A stretch of DNA of 64,000 nucleotides from Caproicibacterium argilliputei (GTDB taxonomy: Bacteria; Bacillota; Clostridia; Oscillospirales; Acutalibacteraceae), in assembly GCF_029211325.2 (NCBI RefSeq), contig NZ_CP135996.1:2232001-2296000 (forward strand), written 5' to 3'. Made by a program: the position numbers and the translations under genes. Numbering within the stretch: the first letter of the stretch is position 1; each line of letters starts with the position of its first letter. The notes under the pieces are model-generated. The model worked only from the letters and a program-made list of their open reading frames with translations. It was not told the DNA's origin and did not search any database. Positions 34,982 through 43,651 of this stretch are shown piece by piece.

Positions 34982-35011
34982 TTGCTGTCTTTCACCGGAT
35001 TGTGCTATACT
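34982..35011 (+). promoter_or_regulatory. coaBC promoter
   Basis: TTGCTG (34982-34987), 18-bp spacer, TATACT (35006-35011), placed about 50 bp upstream of the TTG start. Confidence 0.6.
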
Positions 35012-35064
35012 TTTAAAAAAGCACTCAAACCCGCAAGGCAGAAACATACAGGGAGGGCTGAACT

Positions 35065-36267
35065 TTGCTTCTTCAAAACAAAACCATACTTCTGGGCGTT
35101 ACTGGCAGTATCGCCGCTTACAAGGCCGCCGCGCTCGCCAGCAAACTCACGCAGCAGGGCGCCGCTGTGCACACCCTTTTAACCAAAAGCGGCGCGCAGT
35201 TTGTAACCCCCGTCACCTTTGAGGGTGTCACCGGGCACAAATGCGTAACAGATACCTTTGACCGGAACTTTTCTTACAGCGTCGAGCACGTGGCACTCGC
35301 CAAACAGGCGGATCTGGTACTGGTAGCGCCCGCCACTGCCAACAGCATCGCCAAACTGGCAAATGGTCTGGCGGACGATATGCTGACCACCACCGTGCTG
35401 GCCTGCCGCTGTCCGAAGATGATTGCCCCCGCCATGAACACGGGAATGTATGAAAATCCCGTCACGCAGGAGAATCTGGACAAGCTGCGGCATTACGGCT
35501 GGACAGTTGTGGAGCCTGCCTGCGGTCGCCTGGCCTGCGGCGACACTGGCGCCGGAAAATTCCCGGAGCCTGCGGTGCTAGTCGAGTATGTGCTGCAGCA
35601 GCTTGCCGAGGAAAAGGACATGGCGGGCCTGCGCGTTTTGGTGACTGCCGGGCCAACGCAGGAGGCACTGGACCCCGTGCGTTTTCTCACCAATCATTCC
35701 ACCGGAAAAATGGGGACTGCGCTTGCCGTAAATGCCGCCCGCCGCGGCGCGCAGGTCACTTTGGTCACCGGCCCCACCGCGCTGGAACCGCCGCCGTTTG
35801 TACACACGATTCCGGTTCGCTCCGCCGCTGAAATGTTTGACGCCGTTACAGCCGCCGCTCCGCAGCAAGATTTTTTGGCTTTTTCCGCCGCCGTTGCCGA
35901 CTATCGTCCGGCACAGACCGCCACGGAAAAAATCAAAAAAAGCGCCGGCGCGCTGCCGGCCATCCCCTTGGCTCCCACAAAGGATATCCTGCAGTATGTG
36001 GGTGACCACAAGCTTTCGCATCAGCTGCTGTGCGGTTTTTCCATGGAAACGTGCGACCTGCTCGAAAATTCGAGAAAAAAACTTCAAAAAAAGCACGCGG
36101 ATTTAATTGCCGCCAACAGCCTGAAAATAGAAGGAGCCGGATTCGGCGCCGACACCAACGTGCTAACACTGCTGACCAAAGACGGCGCCGAAGCGCTGCC
36201 AAAACTGAGCAAATATGAAGCGGCCGGCAGGATTTGGTCTGCTCTGCTGCATTTGCGCCGCACATAA
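35065..36267 (+). CDS. coaBC: bifunctional phosphopantothenoylcysteine decarboxylase/synthetase
   Basis: A 400-residue two-domain protein. The N-terminal CoaC domain (FMN flavoprotein) has GSIAAYKAA, PAMNTGMYEN and the active-site cysteine region ACGRLACGDTGAGKF (near residue 157). The CoaB domain starts near 190 with VTAGPTQE, then FLTNHSTGKMG and AAVADYRPA. It joins cysteine to 4-phosphopantothenate and decarboxylates the product. Start: TTG at 35065 after GGGAGGG. With coaX and the PanT-like gene it forms a compact divergent CoA locus. Confidence 0.96.
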   Translation: MLLQNKTILLGVTGSIAAYKAAALASKLTQQGAAVHTLLTKSGAQFVTPVTFEGVTGHKCVTDTFDRNFSYSVEHVALAKQADLVLVAPATANSIAKLANGLADDMLTTTVLACRCPKMIAPAMNTGMYENPVTQENLDKLRHYGWTVVEPACGRLACGDTGAGKFPEPAVLVEYVLQQLAEEKDMAGLRVLVTAGPTQEALDPVRFLTNHSTGKMGTALAVNAARRGAQVTLVTGPTALEPPPFVHTIPVRSAAEMFDAVTAAAPQQDFLAFSAAVADYRPAQTATEKIKKSAGALPAIPLAPTKDILQYVGDHKLSHQLLCGFSMETCDLLENSRKKLQKKHADLIAANSLKIEGAGFGADTNVLTLLTKDGAEALPKLSKYEAAGRIWSALLHLRRT

Positions 36268-36324
36268 TCCTTTCTTTTTGACGCATTCTATTGTCATATC
36301 CAAAAATAAAAGAGGTGTATGACA

Positions 36325-36657
36325 ATGACGAATCTGAAATGTTCCGTTACGGAATGCATCAACAACAGTTCCCGCAACTGCTGCCGCCCCGACATCATGG
36401 TTGGCGGCAAGTCAGCCTGCGGCTGTGAGCAAACCTGCTGTGCCGACTTTGAACAGAAAAGCGGCTCTGACAGTGCACAGAACAGTTGCGGCTGCTCCAG
36501 TCCCAATCCGCAGCTGCACATTCGCTGCGAAGCGGAAAAGTGTATTTACAACCAACAGGGCGAGTGCAGTGCAGATGATGTAGCGGTGCGCGGCTCTAAC
36601 TGCCAGAATGCAACCTGTAAGTCTGAAACAGAATGCGGCACATTTAAAATGCGGTAA
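36325..36657 (+). CDS. cysteine-rich DUF1540 protein
   Basis: A 110-residue protein with two DUF1540 modules: an N-terminal LKCSVTECINNSSRNCCRPDI and a C-terminal CEAEKCIYNQQGECSADDVAV, separated by a Ser/Cys-rich linker. It has more than 15 cysteines and probably binds metal. The ATG at 36325 gives an eight-base spacing to AGAGGTG; an ATG two codons earlier would be too close. Role unknown; the family is common in spore-forming Clostridia. Single gene with its own terminator. Confidence 0.8.
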   Translation: MTNLKCSVTECINNSSRNCCRPDIMVGGKSACGCEQTCCADFEQKSGSDSAQNSCGCSSPNPQLHIRCEAEKCIYNQQGECSADDVAVRGSNCQNATCKSETECGTFKMR

Positions 36658-36665
36658 ATCCGCTG

Positions 36666-36714
36666 AAAAAGGGCTGTTCTATGTCTTGTGAAAACGACAC
36701 AGAACAGCCTTTTT
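36666..36714 (+). terminator. terminator after the DUF1540 gene
   Basis: AAAAAGGGCTGTTCTATGTC pairs (one mismatch) with GACACAGAACAGCCTTTTT. The A run on the left also makes it usable by the convergent sirtuin gene. Confidence 0.85.
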
Positions 36715-36728
36715 GTAATGGACAGCCA

Positions 36729-37451
36729 TCAGTTCACCTGAAGCTGCCCCAGCACCTCTCCCACCGGCGCGTGCAGCACCAGGTCTGCCTCGCTGTCCGC
36801 AGAAGTGGGCGTGCGGTTAATGAGCACCAGACGCCTGCCGCTGTAGTAGCGGATTAAGCCCGCCGCCGGATACACCACCAGCGAAGTTCCCGCCACAATC
36901 AGCATATCCGCGTGCTCAATGGCCTGCACGGCGGCCTCTAAAATCTCCTGGTTCAGCCCCTCCTCATACAGCACCACGTCCGGCTTGATAATTCCGCCGC
37001 AGGGGCACCGCGGGATTCCGATACTGTTCAGGACTGCCTCCTCCGGGTACTCCTTTCCGCACGATTCACAGAAATTGCGCAGAACACTGCCGTGCAGTTC
37101 CAGAACCTGCTTGCTGCCGGCTGCCTGATGCAGACCGTCTATGTTCTGCGTAACCACGGCGGTCAGCTTTCCTGCCCGCTCCAGCTCTGCCAGCTTTTTA
37201 TGTGCGACATTCGGTTTAGCCTGCGGATAAAGCATCTTGTCCCGGTAAAAGTCAAAAAAAGCCGTTGTGTGCTGCCGGTAAAAGGTGTGGCTCAGCATGG
37301 TTTCCGGCGGATAGGGATACTTCTGGTTGTAAAGTCCGTCAGTGCTGCGAAAATCCGGAATTCCGCTTTCTGTGGAAACACCTGCCCCGCCGAAAAACAC
37401 AACCTTGCTGCTTGCATCCAGCATTCTCTGCAATTGCGCAATCTGTTCCAT
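36729..37451 (-). CDS. cobB: SIR2-family NAD-dependent protein deacylase
   Basis: A 240-residue sirtuin that removes acyl groups from lysines using NAD. GAGVSTESGIPDFRS (residues 22-36) binds NAD, TQNIDGLH contains catalytic residues, the proton-acceptor His is in LELHGS, and four zinc cysteines lie in CESCGKEY and CPCGG. FFDFYRDKM fits deacetylase-type sirtuins. It is a single gene convergent with the DUF1540 gene. Confidence 0.94.
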   Translation of the reverse strand: MEQIAQLQRMLDASSKVVFFGGAGVSTESGIPDFRSTDGLYNQKYPYPPETMLSHTFYRQHTTAFFDFYRDKMLYPQAKPNVAHKKLAELERAGKLTAVVTQNIDGLHQAAGSKQVLELHGSVLRNFCESCGKEYPEEAVLNSIGIPRCPCGGIIKPDVVLYEEGLNQEILEAAVQAIEHADMLIVAGTSLVVYPAAGLIRYYSGRRLVLINRTPTSADSEADLVLHAPVGEVLGQLQVN

Positions 37452-37512
37452 GGCATTCCCTTCTTTCTGCCTTTATCTTAGCGCGTTTTGTCCGGAACAG
37501 CAAGACCCCCGC

Positions 37513-37542
37513 TTGTTTTCCGGTACCCGCCTGTGCTATACT
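37513..37542 (+). promoter_or_regulatory. promoter of a 36-codon ORF
   Basis: TTGTTT (37513-37518), 18-bp spacer, TATACT (37537-37542), followed after about 20 nt by GGGAGG and the ATG at 37574. Confidence 0.6.
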
Positions 37543-37573
37543 GAACTCATCACAGACATAGGGAGGCGGGCGC

Positions 37574-37684
37574 ATGGCAAAATTTCCGAAGCAGGCTGAT
37601 AATATTCTGCACACCCTGCTCCTTACAATTGCACTTTTGATGACGTTCCTGGGGATTTTGTGGAAACTTCATCTCATCGGCTGA
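37574..37684 (+). CDS. putative small membrane protein, 36 residues
   Basis: A short open frame with a good promoter and a GGGAGG ribosome site eight bases upstream. The product starts MAKFPKQADNILH and then has one hydrophobic helix (about residues 14-35, LLLTIALLMTFLGILW). After the TGA, the +1 frame continues with a protein-like, amphipathic stretch SSEQERAAKDLIDRLHTDNP and a stop at 37754, so the gene may be a frameshifted form of a protein of about 60 residues. I recognise no family. It could also be a chance frame. Confidence 0.4.
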   Translation: MAKFPKQADNILHTLLLTIALLMTFLGILWKLHLIG

Positions 37685-37753
37685 CTCTTCGGAGCAAGAA
37701 CGGGCAGCAAAAGATCTGATTGACCGGCTGCATACGGACAATCCGGCGCAGTG

Positions 37754-37846
37754 ATTACCCGCCCGAATCAAGCTTGGTTCATTGACATCACTTATATCAA
37801 ATTACGCCACGGATTTGTCTATCTGACCGCAATCATTCTTGGCGGT
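37754..37846 (+). pseudogene. IS3-family transposase (OrfB, DDE domain) remnant
   Basis: The frame VITRPNQAWFIDITYIKL followed by RHGFVYLTAII matches the start of the integrase core of IS3/IS150-type OrfB, including the first catalytic Asp (FIDITYI). Similarity ends abruptly after about 31 codons, and neither the rest of the transposase nor terminal inverted repeats are visible. It is a relic marking past insertion beside the ABC exporter genes. Confidence 0.7.
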
Positions 37847-37978
37847 ACGGGTCACGTAGCAAAACAATTTGAAAATATCAAGTTCATTAAATCTTGGTCT
37901 GCTTTTTATCTTGACAATCGAGCCACTATACCGCCGCGCTCCGGCTCCCGTAAGCTGGTCTTTAAAGCAGCAAGCGCA

Positions 37979-38917
37979 TTATGCACCATGTTCCGCGTTT
38001 GCTGTGGAAACCAAATTCTCAATAACCTGTTCCAGTAAATTATCATCCGTTTTAATATTGCAGATTGTGTTAGAAGCTAAAATATCCTGTAGAATTTTCT
38101 GATATCCAATTTGCTTCGTATCGAAAAAAATCTGCTTTACGTTCTCCGCTTTGTCAGACAACTTCACCTGGCGCTGCAAACTCTCTGAGAGATGAAAGGA
38201 AGCATTTTGATAGGACACATTAATTTTTCGTTTTGAACAAAAATTTTGGGTAACTGCCTCCACGCGGCCCTGATACAAAGTTTCCCCGGAACTGATCAGC
38301 AGAAAATGGTCACACAGTTCCTCAATATCCGCAAGGTTATGCGACGTTAACAGAAAGGTGCAGGGATGGTTTCGTCGATAGACAAGCAGGGTTTCAATGA
38401 TTTTTTTGCGCGTTAAAAAATCCAGCCCAAGAAAAGGCTCATCATAGATGAGAATCTGGGGCGTATGCAACAGGGAACCAACAATCTCCGCCTTGACCCT
38501 TTGCCCCAAACTCAAAGTTCTGAGTGGCTGTTTCCAATATGCTGATACGCAAAATGCCGCATCCAATTCTTCCAACCGATGTTTAAACGTTTCCGCCGGT
38601 ATTTTATAGATGCTCTTCAGCATTTGATAGCTTTCACGGACAGGCACGTCCCACCACAAGGTCGGTTTCTGCCCCCATGTTACGCCGATTTCATACATCA
38701 GCTTTCTGCGATGTTTGTAAGTCTCCTTTCCATCTATTTCCACATGGCCTGTTTTCGGTTTGATAATCCCTAAAATGATTTTCAACAATGTCGATTTTCC
38801 GGCACCGTTAAAACCGACAAGGCCCCAAGCTTCTCCATCACACATTTTCGCAGAGAATCCACGGAACACGGGTGCTCCGCGGCTGTATCCATAGGTAATG
38901 TCATCAATTTCAATCAT
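37979..38917 (-). CDS. ABC-2 exporter ATPase (COG4586 type)
   Basis: A 312-residue ATPase. Walker A is GFNGAGKST, the signature is LSLGQRVKAEI (the LSLGQRxxAE form typical of COG4586 exporters), Walker B LIYDEPFLGLD and the H-loop TSHN. About 85 C-terminal residues follow the ATPase fold and probably contact the permeases. It lies 38 bp downstream of the two permease genes and completes a three-gene exporter. The substrate is unknown. The region looks more AT-rich than its surroundings and lies next to a transposase relic, which suggests acquisition. Confidence 0.85.
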   Translation of the reverse strand: MIEIDDITYGYSRGAPVFRGFSAKMCDGEAWGLVGFNGAGKSTLLKIILGIIKPKTGHVEIDGKETYKHRRKLMYEIGVTWGQKPTLWWDVPVRESYQMLKSIYKIPAETFKHRLEELDAAFCVSAYWKQPLRTLSLGQRVKAEIVGSLLHTPQILIYDEPFLGLDFLTRKKIIETLLVYRRNHPCTFLLTSHNLADIEELCDHFLLISSGETLYQGRVEAVTQNFCSKRKINVSYQNASFHLSESLQRQVKLSDKAENVKQIFFDTKQIGYQKILQDILASNTICNIKTDDNLLEQVIENLVSTANAEHGA

Positions 38918-38955
38918 AGGCTCTGTTCCTCTTCCTCAGTTTTAAACAATGCAAG

Positions 38956-39750
38956 CTAATTATTGATACTCTGATAATGTCTTCTCCCCAGTGAGAACAG
39001 CAGCAGAGAAACCATAAACACAGAAAAGCTGACTGCCATAGAAAGAAAAAGGTACCTGCTTGTGTGCCAGCCAAGTAAAAGGTTCATCACCGGATAATAA
39101 ATGCATAAACCAACTGGCAAGAGATATGTTAAGATAAATCTGATAGGATTTTTAAGCAAATGAATTGGGAAATACCCGGTTTGCGAAACCAGGTCAAACA
39201 AATAACCGATAAAAACATTTTCTCTCAAAGTAACCAATGTCAATGAAGCACGCAGGATAAAAAAAGCCAGATACATAAAAAATGCAGAAAAAATGATGAG
39301 GATCATTTCCGCAAAGTTTAGCGGCGAAAACAGGCGGAGCTTCTCGACTCCGTACAGTACCAAAGCGCATCCCTGCAGGATACCTGCCATCCGCCGTAAA
39401 AACAAATCGCTGGCAAACACTTGGCAAAGGATTCCTAATGGCCGAATATAAAATAAATCGAAATCTCCAGAAAAGACAATTTCCGAAAAGTTGTCGAATC
39501 CTCTGCCCACCATACGGGCAAGGTCATATGAAATCTGACTGATTCCATACAACACAGCAATCTGTCCAATCGAAAGATTCCCGATTCTTCCGAATCTCTC
39601 CAGCAGCAACGATAATGCAAAAAACGGAACGCTGGAATAGAAGAACCACACCATCAGTTCTGCCGCAAAATCCTTTTTATAAGAAATCTGCGAGTGAATA
39701 CTCATTTTCCAATACTGCAAGAACAGTTTCATTCTCATGTTACCCACCAT
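38956..39750 (-). CDS. ABC-2 family permease (COG3694 type)
   Basis: A 264-residue permease with six hydrophobic segments. The segment FSGDFDLFYIRPLGILCQVF near residue 95 is typical of COG3694 permeases. It overlaps the other permease gene by 11 bp. The pair of unlike permeases with one ATPase is the standard composition of this exporter group; transport direction outward is inferred from family placement. Confidence 0.8.
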   Translation of the reverse strand: MVGNMRMKLFLQYWKMSIHSQISYKKDFAAELMVWFFYSSVPFFALSLLLERFGRIGNLSIGQIAVLYGISQISYDLARMVGRGFDNFSEIVFSGDFDLFYIRPLGILCQVFASDLFLRRMAGILQGCALVLYGVEKLRLFSPLNFAEMILIIFSAFFMYLAFFILRASLTLVTLRENVFIGYLFDLVSQTGYFPIHLLKNPIRFILTYLLPVGLCIYYPVMNLLLGWHTSRYLFLSMAVSFSVFMVSLLLFSLGRRHYQSINN

Positions 39751-40486
39751 AAATATTCATTTTCGGCTCGACTGCTTTATAAATCACCTTGCCGGCTGCA
39801 TAAGAGAAAACAATCCAGCCGCATTGCAGAATTAGGCCGTAAAGATCCGGCTTGTCATCTAGCAATACATGAATTGGAAAATCCACCATATACGAAAACG
39901 GAGTTTTATAGGCTACATCTGTAAACCATTTGGGCAAAAGGATCAGCGGGATCATCGAACCCGAAAAAATCCCGCTGACTGCTGTTAAAATGGCCTTTGA
40001 ACTTTTATAGTTCCACAAGAGAAAGGTTAAGCTGAAAACATTTAACGTAAGCAGGATTGAAACGATCTGTGACAAAAGAAACGCGGTAAAAAATAAAAAA
40101 ACCGAAGGCGCAGGCCTTCCGGCAACGATTAAAGCAAACAAAAGCAGCGGACTATTGCACAAAATAGAAAAGAACGTTTCACCAAGTTCCTCATAAAAGA
40201 ACTGCACATACAGGGAAAGTGGATATTTATAATACTTTACAACGGTTCCTTTTTTGACAGTTTTACAAAAGATGGGGATTCGAGCGGTGGCGGCTGTCTG
40301 CTCCAGCAGGACCGCAAGGATTACATACTGCAGCAGGTAACTTTGTGAGTAACCGCTGTCTGGCAGCAGGCGATACAAAGAAAACATCACATAAATTGCC
40401 AAAACTGAAAAAATAGAATTTGCAGCGACGGAAGCTTTATAAAGTTTTATCTTACAAAACTGCATCCGCATAAAATGGAGCAGCAT
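39740..40486 (-). CDS. ABC-2 family permease (COG4587 type)
   Basis: A 248-residue permease with about six hydrophobic segments. The first gene of the exporter operon, with GGGAGGGG nine bases before its ATG at 40486. It pairs with the permease encoded downstream. Nothing in the sequence points to a substrate. Confidence 0.78.
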   Translation of the reverse strand: MLLHFMRMQFCKIKLYKASVAANSIFSVLAIYVMFSLYRLLPDSGYSQSYLLQYVILAVLLEQTAATARIPIFCKTVKKGTVVKYYKYPLSLYVQFFYEELGETFFSILCNSPLLLFALIVAGRPAPSVFLFFTAFLLSQIVSILLTLNVFSLTFLLWNYKSSKAILTAVSGIFSGSMIPLILLPKWFTDVAYKTPFSYMVDFPIHVLLDDKPDLYGLILQCGWIVFSYAAGKVIYKAVEPKMNIYGG

Positions 40487-40766
40487 TGCTATCCCCCTCC
40501 CTGCACCGAAGAATTACGTTTGTATAAAAATCGCCGCGCAAAAATGACCTGCGCCAAGCTTCACATTGCCGCTTTCCAGACTGCTTCATACTTCCTGCGG
40601 CAAAGGGTGATGATTTTTCCCAATATTTTCTGGTTGTTTCAGTTTATCACATCTCTGCAGCATTAGCAAGATAAAGTCTACAATTCTCTCTGCTTTTTTC
40701 AGCGCCGAAAAGAATCCATCTTTCCCTGTGTAACGCCTCCCCAAAAAGGCATTCGCGAGCAGTCCG
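40487..40766. other. intergenic region with no assignable gene
   Basis: Between the exporter and the SGNH gene. A minus-strand open frame of 69 codons (40795-40586) overlaps the end of the SGNH gene, has no ribosome site and matches nothing I know. I see no promoter or terminator of quality. Confidence 0.4.
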
Positions 40767-41753
40767 TTACGAAAGGTCAAACAGCTGTGAAGCATGAGTC
40801 TGCAGATATTTTCCCACGTATTCCGTTACCGTGTAGGCGCCGTTATAATTGACGTGTGATGCATTGTTCATCATCGTTGCAAAATCAAACCCCATCTGTT
40901 CCATCTGCTCCGGCCGGTTCAAATCTAGGAAAAGGACGCCTGCCGCGGCGGCCTCTTTCCGAATCTGATTGAGCTTCCCGGGAGCGTCACCCGCCCATTC
41001 CGTAAGCTCATCGCTGTCCATCTCACAGGGAAAGTTAATCAGCACAAGCTGAAAGTTCTCATCCTGCGCCAACTGGAAAAACTTTTGCAGATACGCTTCC
41101 TGCTTTTCTGCCAGCGGCGTGCAAACGGAATACGACCAATCGTCATAAGTCATTGCTTTGCCATATTGCTGCGCGCCTCCGGCAAAACCCAGCGCACCTG
41201 TGTACTCTCCTATGTAATCGCTCCACTCCTGCACCAGCTCCGCCGCATCGCTCCAGCGATCATGGTACAGCAAGAACGGAAAGAAATACGCTTTTCGGCT
41301 TTTGGGTGCTACTGAAGCTTGAATTGCCTCTATTTTGTTGCTGCTGAGTTTCATGGGATCCAAAACGCGATGTGCAAAACTCTCATCCCCGTAAGGAGAG
41401 CTGTTAAGCGCATAGTAAATATCAAGCACAACAACCTGCGGGCTTTGTCGCTTTAAAACTTCTTTCAGCAAATAATACGTTTCATAAAATTCCTGCCCAC
41501 CGGTGGAAGTGTTATAAGACTTCACGCCGAACTCCTTTTCGAAATACTGGGGATTGATTGCGCCGCTCATGTGGCTGCCCCCGGCAAAAAGAAGGTCATA
41601 GCTGTTTTTCGCATCCGTATAAAGAATCCGCTTCAAGTCACGGTAATGCCCTTTATCCACCATGTACTCGTTTAAAAATGCCAGTCCAAAACAAAGGCAA
41701 AGTACCAGAGAAACAAGCCCCAGCACCCGGCGGGAAATTTTATGCTGCTTCAC
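40767..41753 (-). CDS. SGNH/DltD-AlgJ-like membrane-anchored acyl-transfer partner
   Basis: A 328-residue protein with one N-terminal membrane anchor (about residues 10-30) and an extracellular domain. The block FAGGSHMSGAINPQYF resembles the nucleophile region of SGNH/DltD-like proteins, and NASHVNYNGAYTVTEYV near the C-terminus would supply the catalytic His. The start is GTG at 41753 with AAAGGAGGA upstream; a longer frame would include that site. It follows the MBOAT gene by 16 bp, the usual partnership in which the MBOAT passes acyl groups across the membrane and the SGNH protein places them on a polymer. Confidence 0.78.
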   Translation of the reverse strand: MKQHKISRRVLGLVSLVLCLCFGLAFLNEYMVDKGHYRDLKRILYTDAKNSYDLLFAGGSHMSGAINPQYFEKEFGVKSYNTSTGGQEFYETYYLLKEVLKRQSPQVVVLDIYYALNSSPYGDESFAHRVLDPMKLSSNKIEAIQASVAPKSRKAYFFPFLLYHDRWSDAAELVQEWSDYIGEYTGALGFAGGAQQYGKAMTYDDWSYSVCTPLAEKQEAYLQKFFQLAQDENFQLVLINFPCEMDSDELTEWAGDAPGKLNQIRKEAAAAGVLFLDLNRPEQMEQMGFDFATMMNNASHVNYNGAYTVTEYVGKYLQTHASQLFDLS

Positions 41754-41769
41754 GCTTTCGGTTCCTCCT

Positions 41770-43233
41770 TTAAAACTTCGCATAAATAAATGACTGCGCA
41801 CTGTAACCCGGCCCGTAAACCCCGCAAACGAGAACCACCCACAGAAGCACAAACACGCTGAGCCACTGCAGAACGCCGTGCAGCTGAAGCCACTTGGGAT
41901 AAAGCGGTCCGCGGCTGTACTGCACCATTTCCAGCACAGCCATCAGTACAAGGCACCCGACCACCAACGCGAAACCGGCGATCCCATTGGCAAACTGGGC
42001 TGAAACAAGGCTTAAAAAGGATGTGTGCGCACTGTAAAACAGGCTTTTCACAATTCTGAGCGCTTTGCTGACGCTCTCTGCACGGAAAAATATCCAGGCA
42101 AAGTCCGCTAAGCCGAATGTAAACAGGGTACTCAAAAAAATGTGCAGCTTCCCTTTTGGGGAAAGGTGCAGTGCCGCGCATACGCGCGCTCTCAGCGGCG
42201 CCAAAATGCCGCCGAAAACCTGATAAATGCCGTGCAGCATTCCCCACAGGACAAAGTTCCAACTTGCCCCATGCCAAAAGCCGCTGACCGTAAAGGTTAC
42301 CAACACATTGCCGTACTTCCGCAGTTTGGAACAGCGGCTGCCTCCCAGCGGGATATAAATATAATCCCGCAGCCACGTGGAGAACGAAATATGCCAACGC
42401 CGCCAGAACTCGCGCATACTTCTGGAAAGGTAAGGCATATCAAAATTTTCCGGCAGACGGAACCCAAACAACTCCGCCGCACCCAGCGCAATATCCGTGT
42501 ATCCCGCAAAGTCCGTGTAAATTTCAAACGCATACAGCACGACCGCGCTCCACACAGGCAAGCCCGCGTACTTTTCCGGTGCGGCATAAAGCAGAGTCAC
42601 CCAAGGCGAAATGCGGTTGGCAATCACCAGTTTTAAAAAGTACCCCCGAAGCATACGCAGGCAGGCATGTTTCACTTGACTGTATGTCACCATATGCTTC
42701 TGCCGGAACTGCGGCAGAAGCGCACCAGCTCTGCAGATGGGGCCGGACGTAACAGAGGGAAAGAAACTCATATACAGGAAATAAAACAAAAAATTTCGTT
42801 CCGCAGAAAGTTTCTGCTTATAAACATCCACCAGATACGACACTGCCTGCAGCGTGAAGAAGGAAATGCCAACCGGCAGCAGAAAATTCGGCGATTGGAG
42901 AGAAACCGAAATGGAGAAACGCCGCAGCAGGGATTGCATCGCAGCGGTGAAGAATGCCGCATACTTACAGACCAGCAGCGCAGCAACGGTCAGAATGATG
43001 CCACCCGCAAGCACCGCGCCTCTTTTTTTCTGGCATTTCTGCAGCCAAAGGCCGCCCAAGAAAGAAACCGCTGCAACGCCCAAAAGAATTGGAAAAGCTG
43101 CCGGCGTCCATGTCAGATAATAAAAGGCACACGCCGCCAAAAGGACATAGATGCCTAAGCGTTTGGGTAGCACGCGGTAAAGAAGCGCACAAGCCGGAAC
43201 AAAGAAGAGATACTCTACAGAAAAAATAGAAAT
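41770..43233 (-). CDS. MBOAT O-acyltransferase (AlgI/DltB type)
   Basis: A roughly 487-residue multi-pass acyltransferase. Family landmarks are the active-site His in GFWHGASWNFVLWG, WRRWHISFSTWLRDYIYIPL just before it, and about ten hydrophobic segments. It probably loads acetyl (or another acyl) groups for O-acylation of an exopolysaccharide or wall polymer with its SGNH partner. The start is unusual: the predicted transcript begins near 43327, no in-frame ATG, GTG or TTG follows before the conserved N-terminus, and an AAAGGAG site lies nine bases before an ATT at 43233 (another ATT at 43227). An in-frame ATG at 43470 lies upstream of the promoter. Confidence 0.85.
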   Translation of the reverse strand: MSIFSVEYLFFVPACALLYRVLPKRLGIYVLLAACAFYYLTWTPAAFPILLGVAAVSFLGGLWLQKCQKKRGAVLAGGIILTVAALLVCKYAAFFTAAMQSLLRRFSISVSLQSPNFLLPVGISFFTLQAVSYLVDVYKQKLSAERNFLFYFLYMSFFPSVTSGPICRAGALLPQFRQKHMVTYSQVKHACLRMLRGYFLKLVIANRISPWVTLLYAAPEKYAGLPVWSAVVLYAFEIYTDFAGYTDIALGAAELFGFRLPENFDMPYLSRSMREFWRRWHISFSTWLRDYIYIPLGGSRCSKLRKYGNVLVTFTVSGFWHGASWNFVLWGMLHGIYQVFGGILAPLRARVCAALHLSPKGKLHIFLSTLFTFGLADFAWIFFRAESVSKALRIVKSLFYSAHTSFLSLVSAQFANGIAGFALVVGCLVLMAVLEMVQYSRGPLYPKWLQLHGVLQWLSVFVLLWVVLVCGVYGPGYSAQSFIYAKF

Positions 43234-43333
43234 AGCCCCGTTCTCCTTTCCCTTGTACCAAGGTACAGAACAAGTTGGGAACGTCTCCCATGTGAAATCA
43301 TTGCAGTGACAGTGAAACAATCCAATTAAAATT

Positions 43334-43362
43334 AGTATAGCATTTGTGTGAAGCGCGGTCAA
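43334..43362 (-). promoter_or_regulatory. promoter of the MBOAT/SGNH operon
   Basis: Minus-strand TTGACC (43362-43357) and TATACT (43339-43334) separated by 17 bp. Its position decides the MBOAT start, since the ATG at 43470 lies upstream of it. Confidence 0.85.
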
Positions 43363-43504
43363 TTTCAAAACAAAAAAATTCGCAAAACTTCTGATTTTTG
43401 TTTTTGATATTAGGATAATATTCCAACAGGCACTCTCCTTTACAGAATCGAAAAAAAGCAGAGGAGACATTTTTCAGCTTGCAGGTATGCATAAAATTGG
43501 ACAC

Positions 43505-43542
43505 AAAAAAATCCAGAAAAATGGCTGATTTTCTGGATTTTT
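43505..43542 (-). terminator. terminator of the apr-cys operon
   Basis: On the minus strand AAAAATCCAGAAAA pairs with TTTTCTGGATTTTT around an 8-base loop and ends in TTTTTTT, about 110 bp after the cysN stop. Confidence 0.88.
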
Positions 43543-43651
43543 CTGCGTCAAAAGATTTTTTAGCAGCAACAAACGGGCAAACTTTTCGCCGAAAACGGCC
43601 GCTGGACTGCGGCGTTTCTGCAAAATTGCCATCCGTCAATCACATTGCCGG

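Noticed and set aside
40586..40795. A 69-codon minus-strand ORF after the SGNH gene
   Set aside because: Overlaps the SGNH 3' end, lacks a ribosome site, and has no recognisable similarity.
41770..43470. MBOAT gene starting at the ATG at 43470
   Set aside because: That ATG lies upstream of a near-perfect promoter for the gene and the extra 79 residues have no family similarity.
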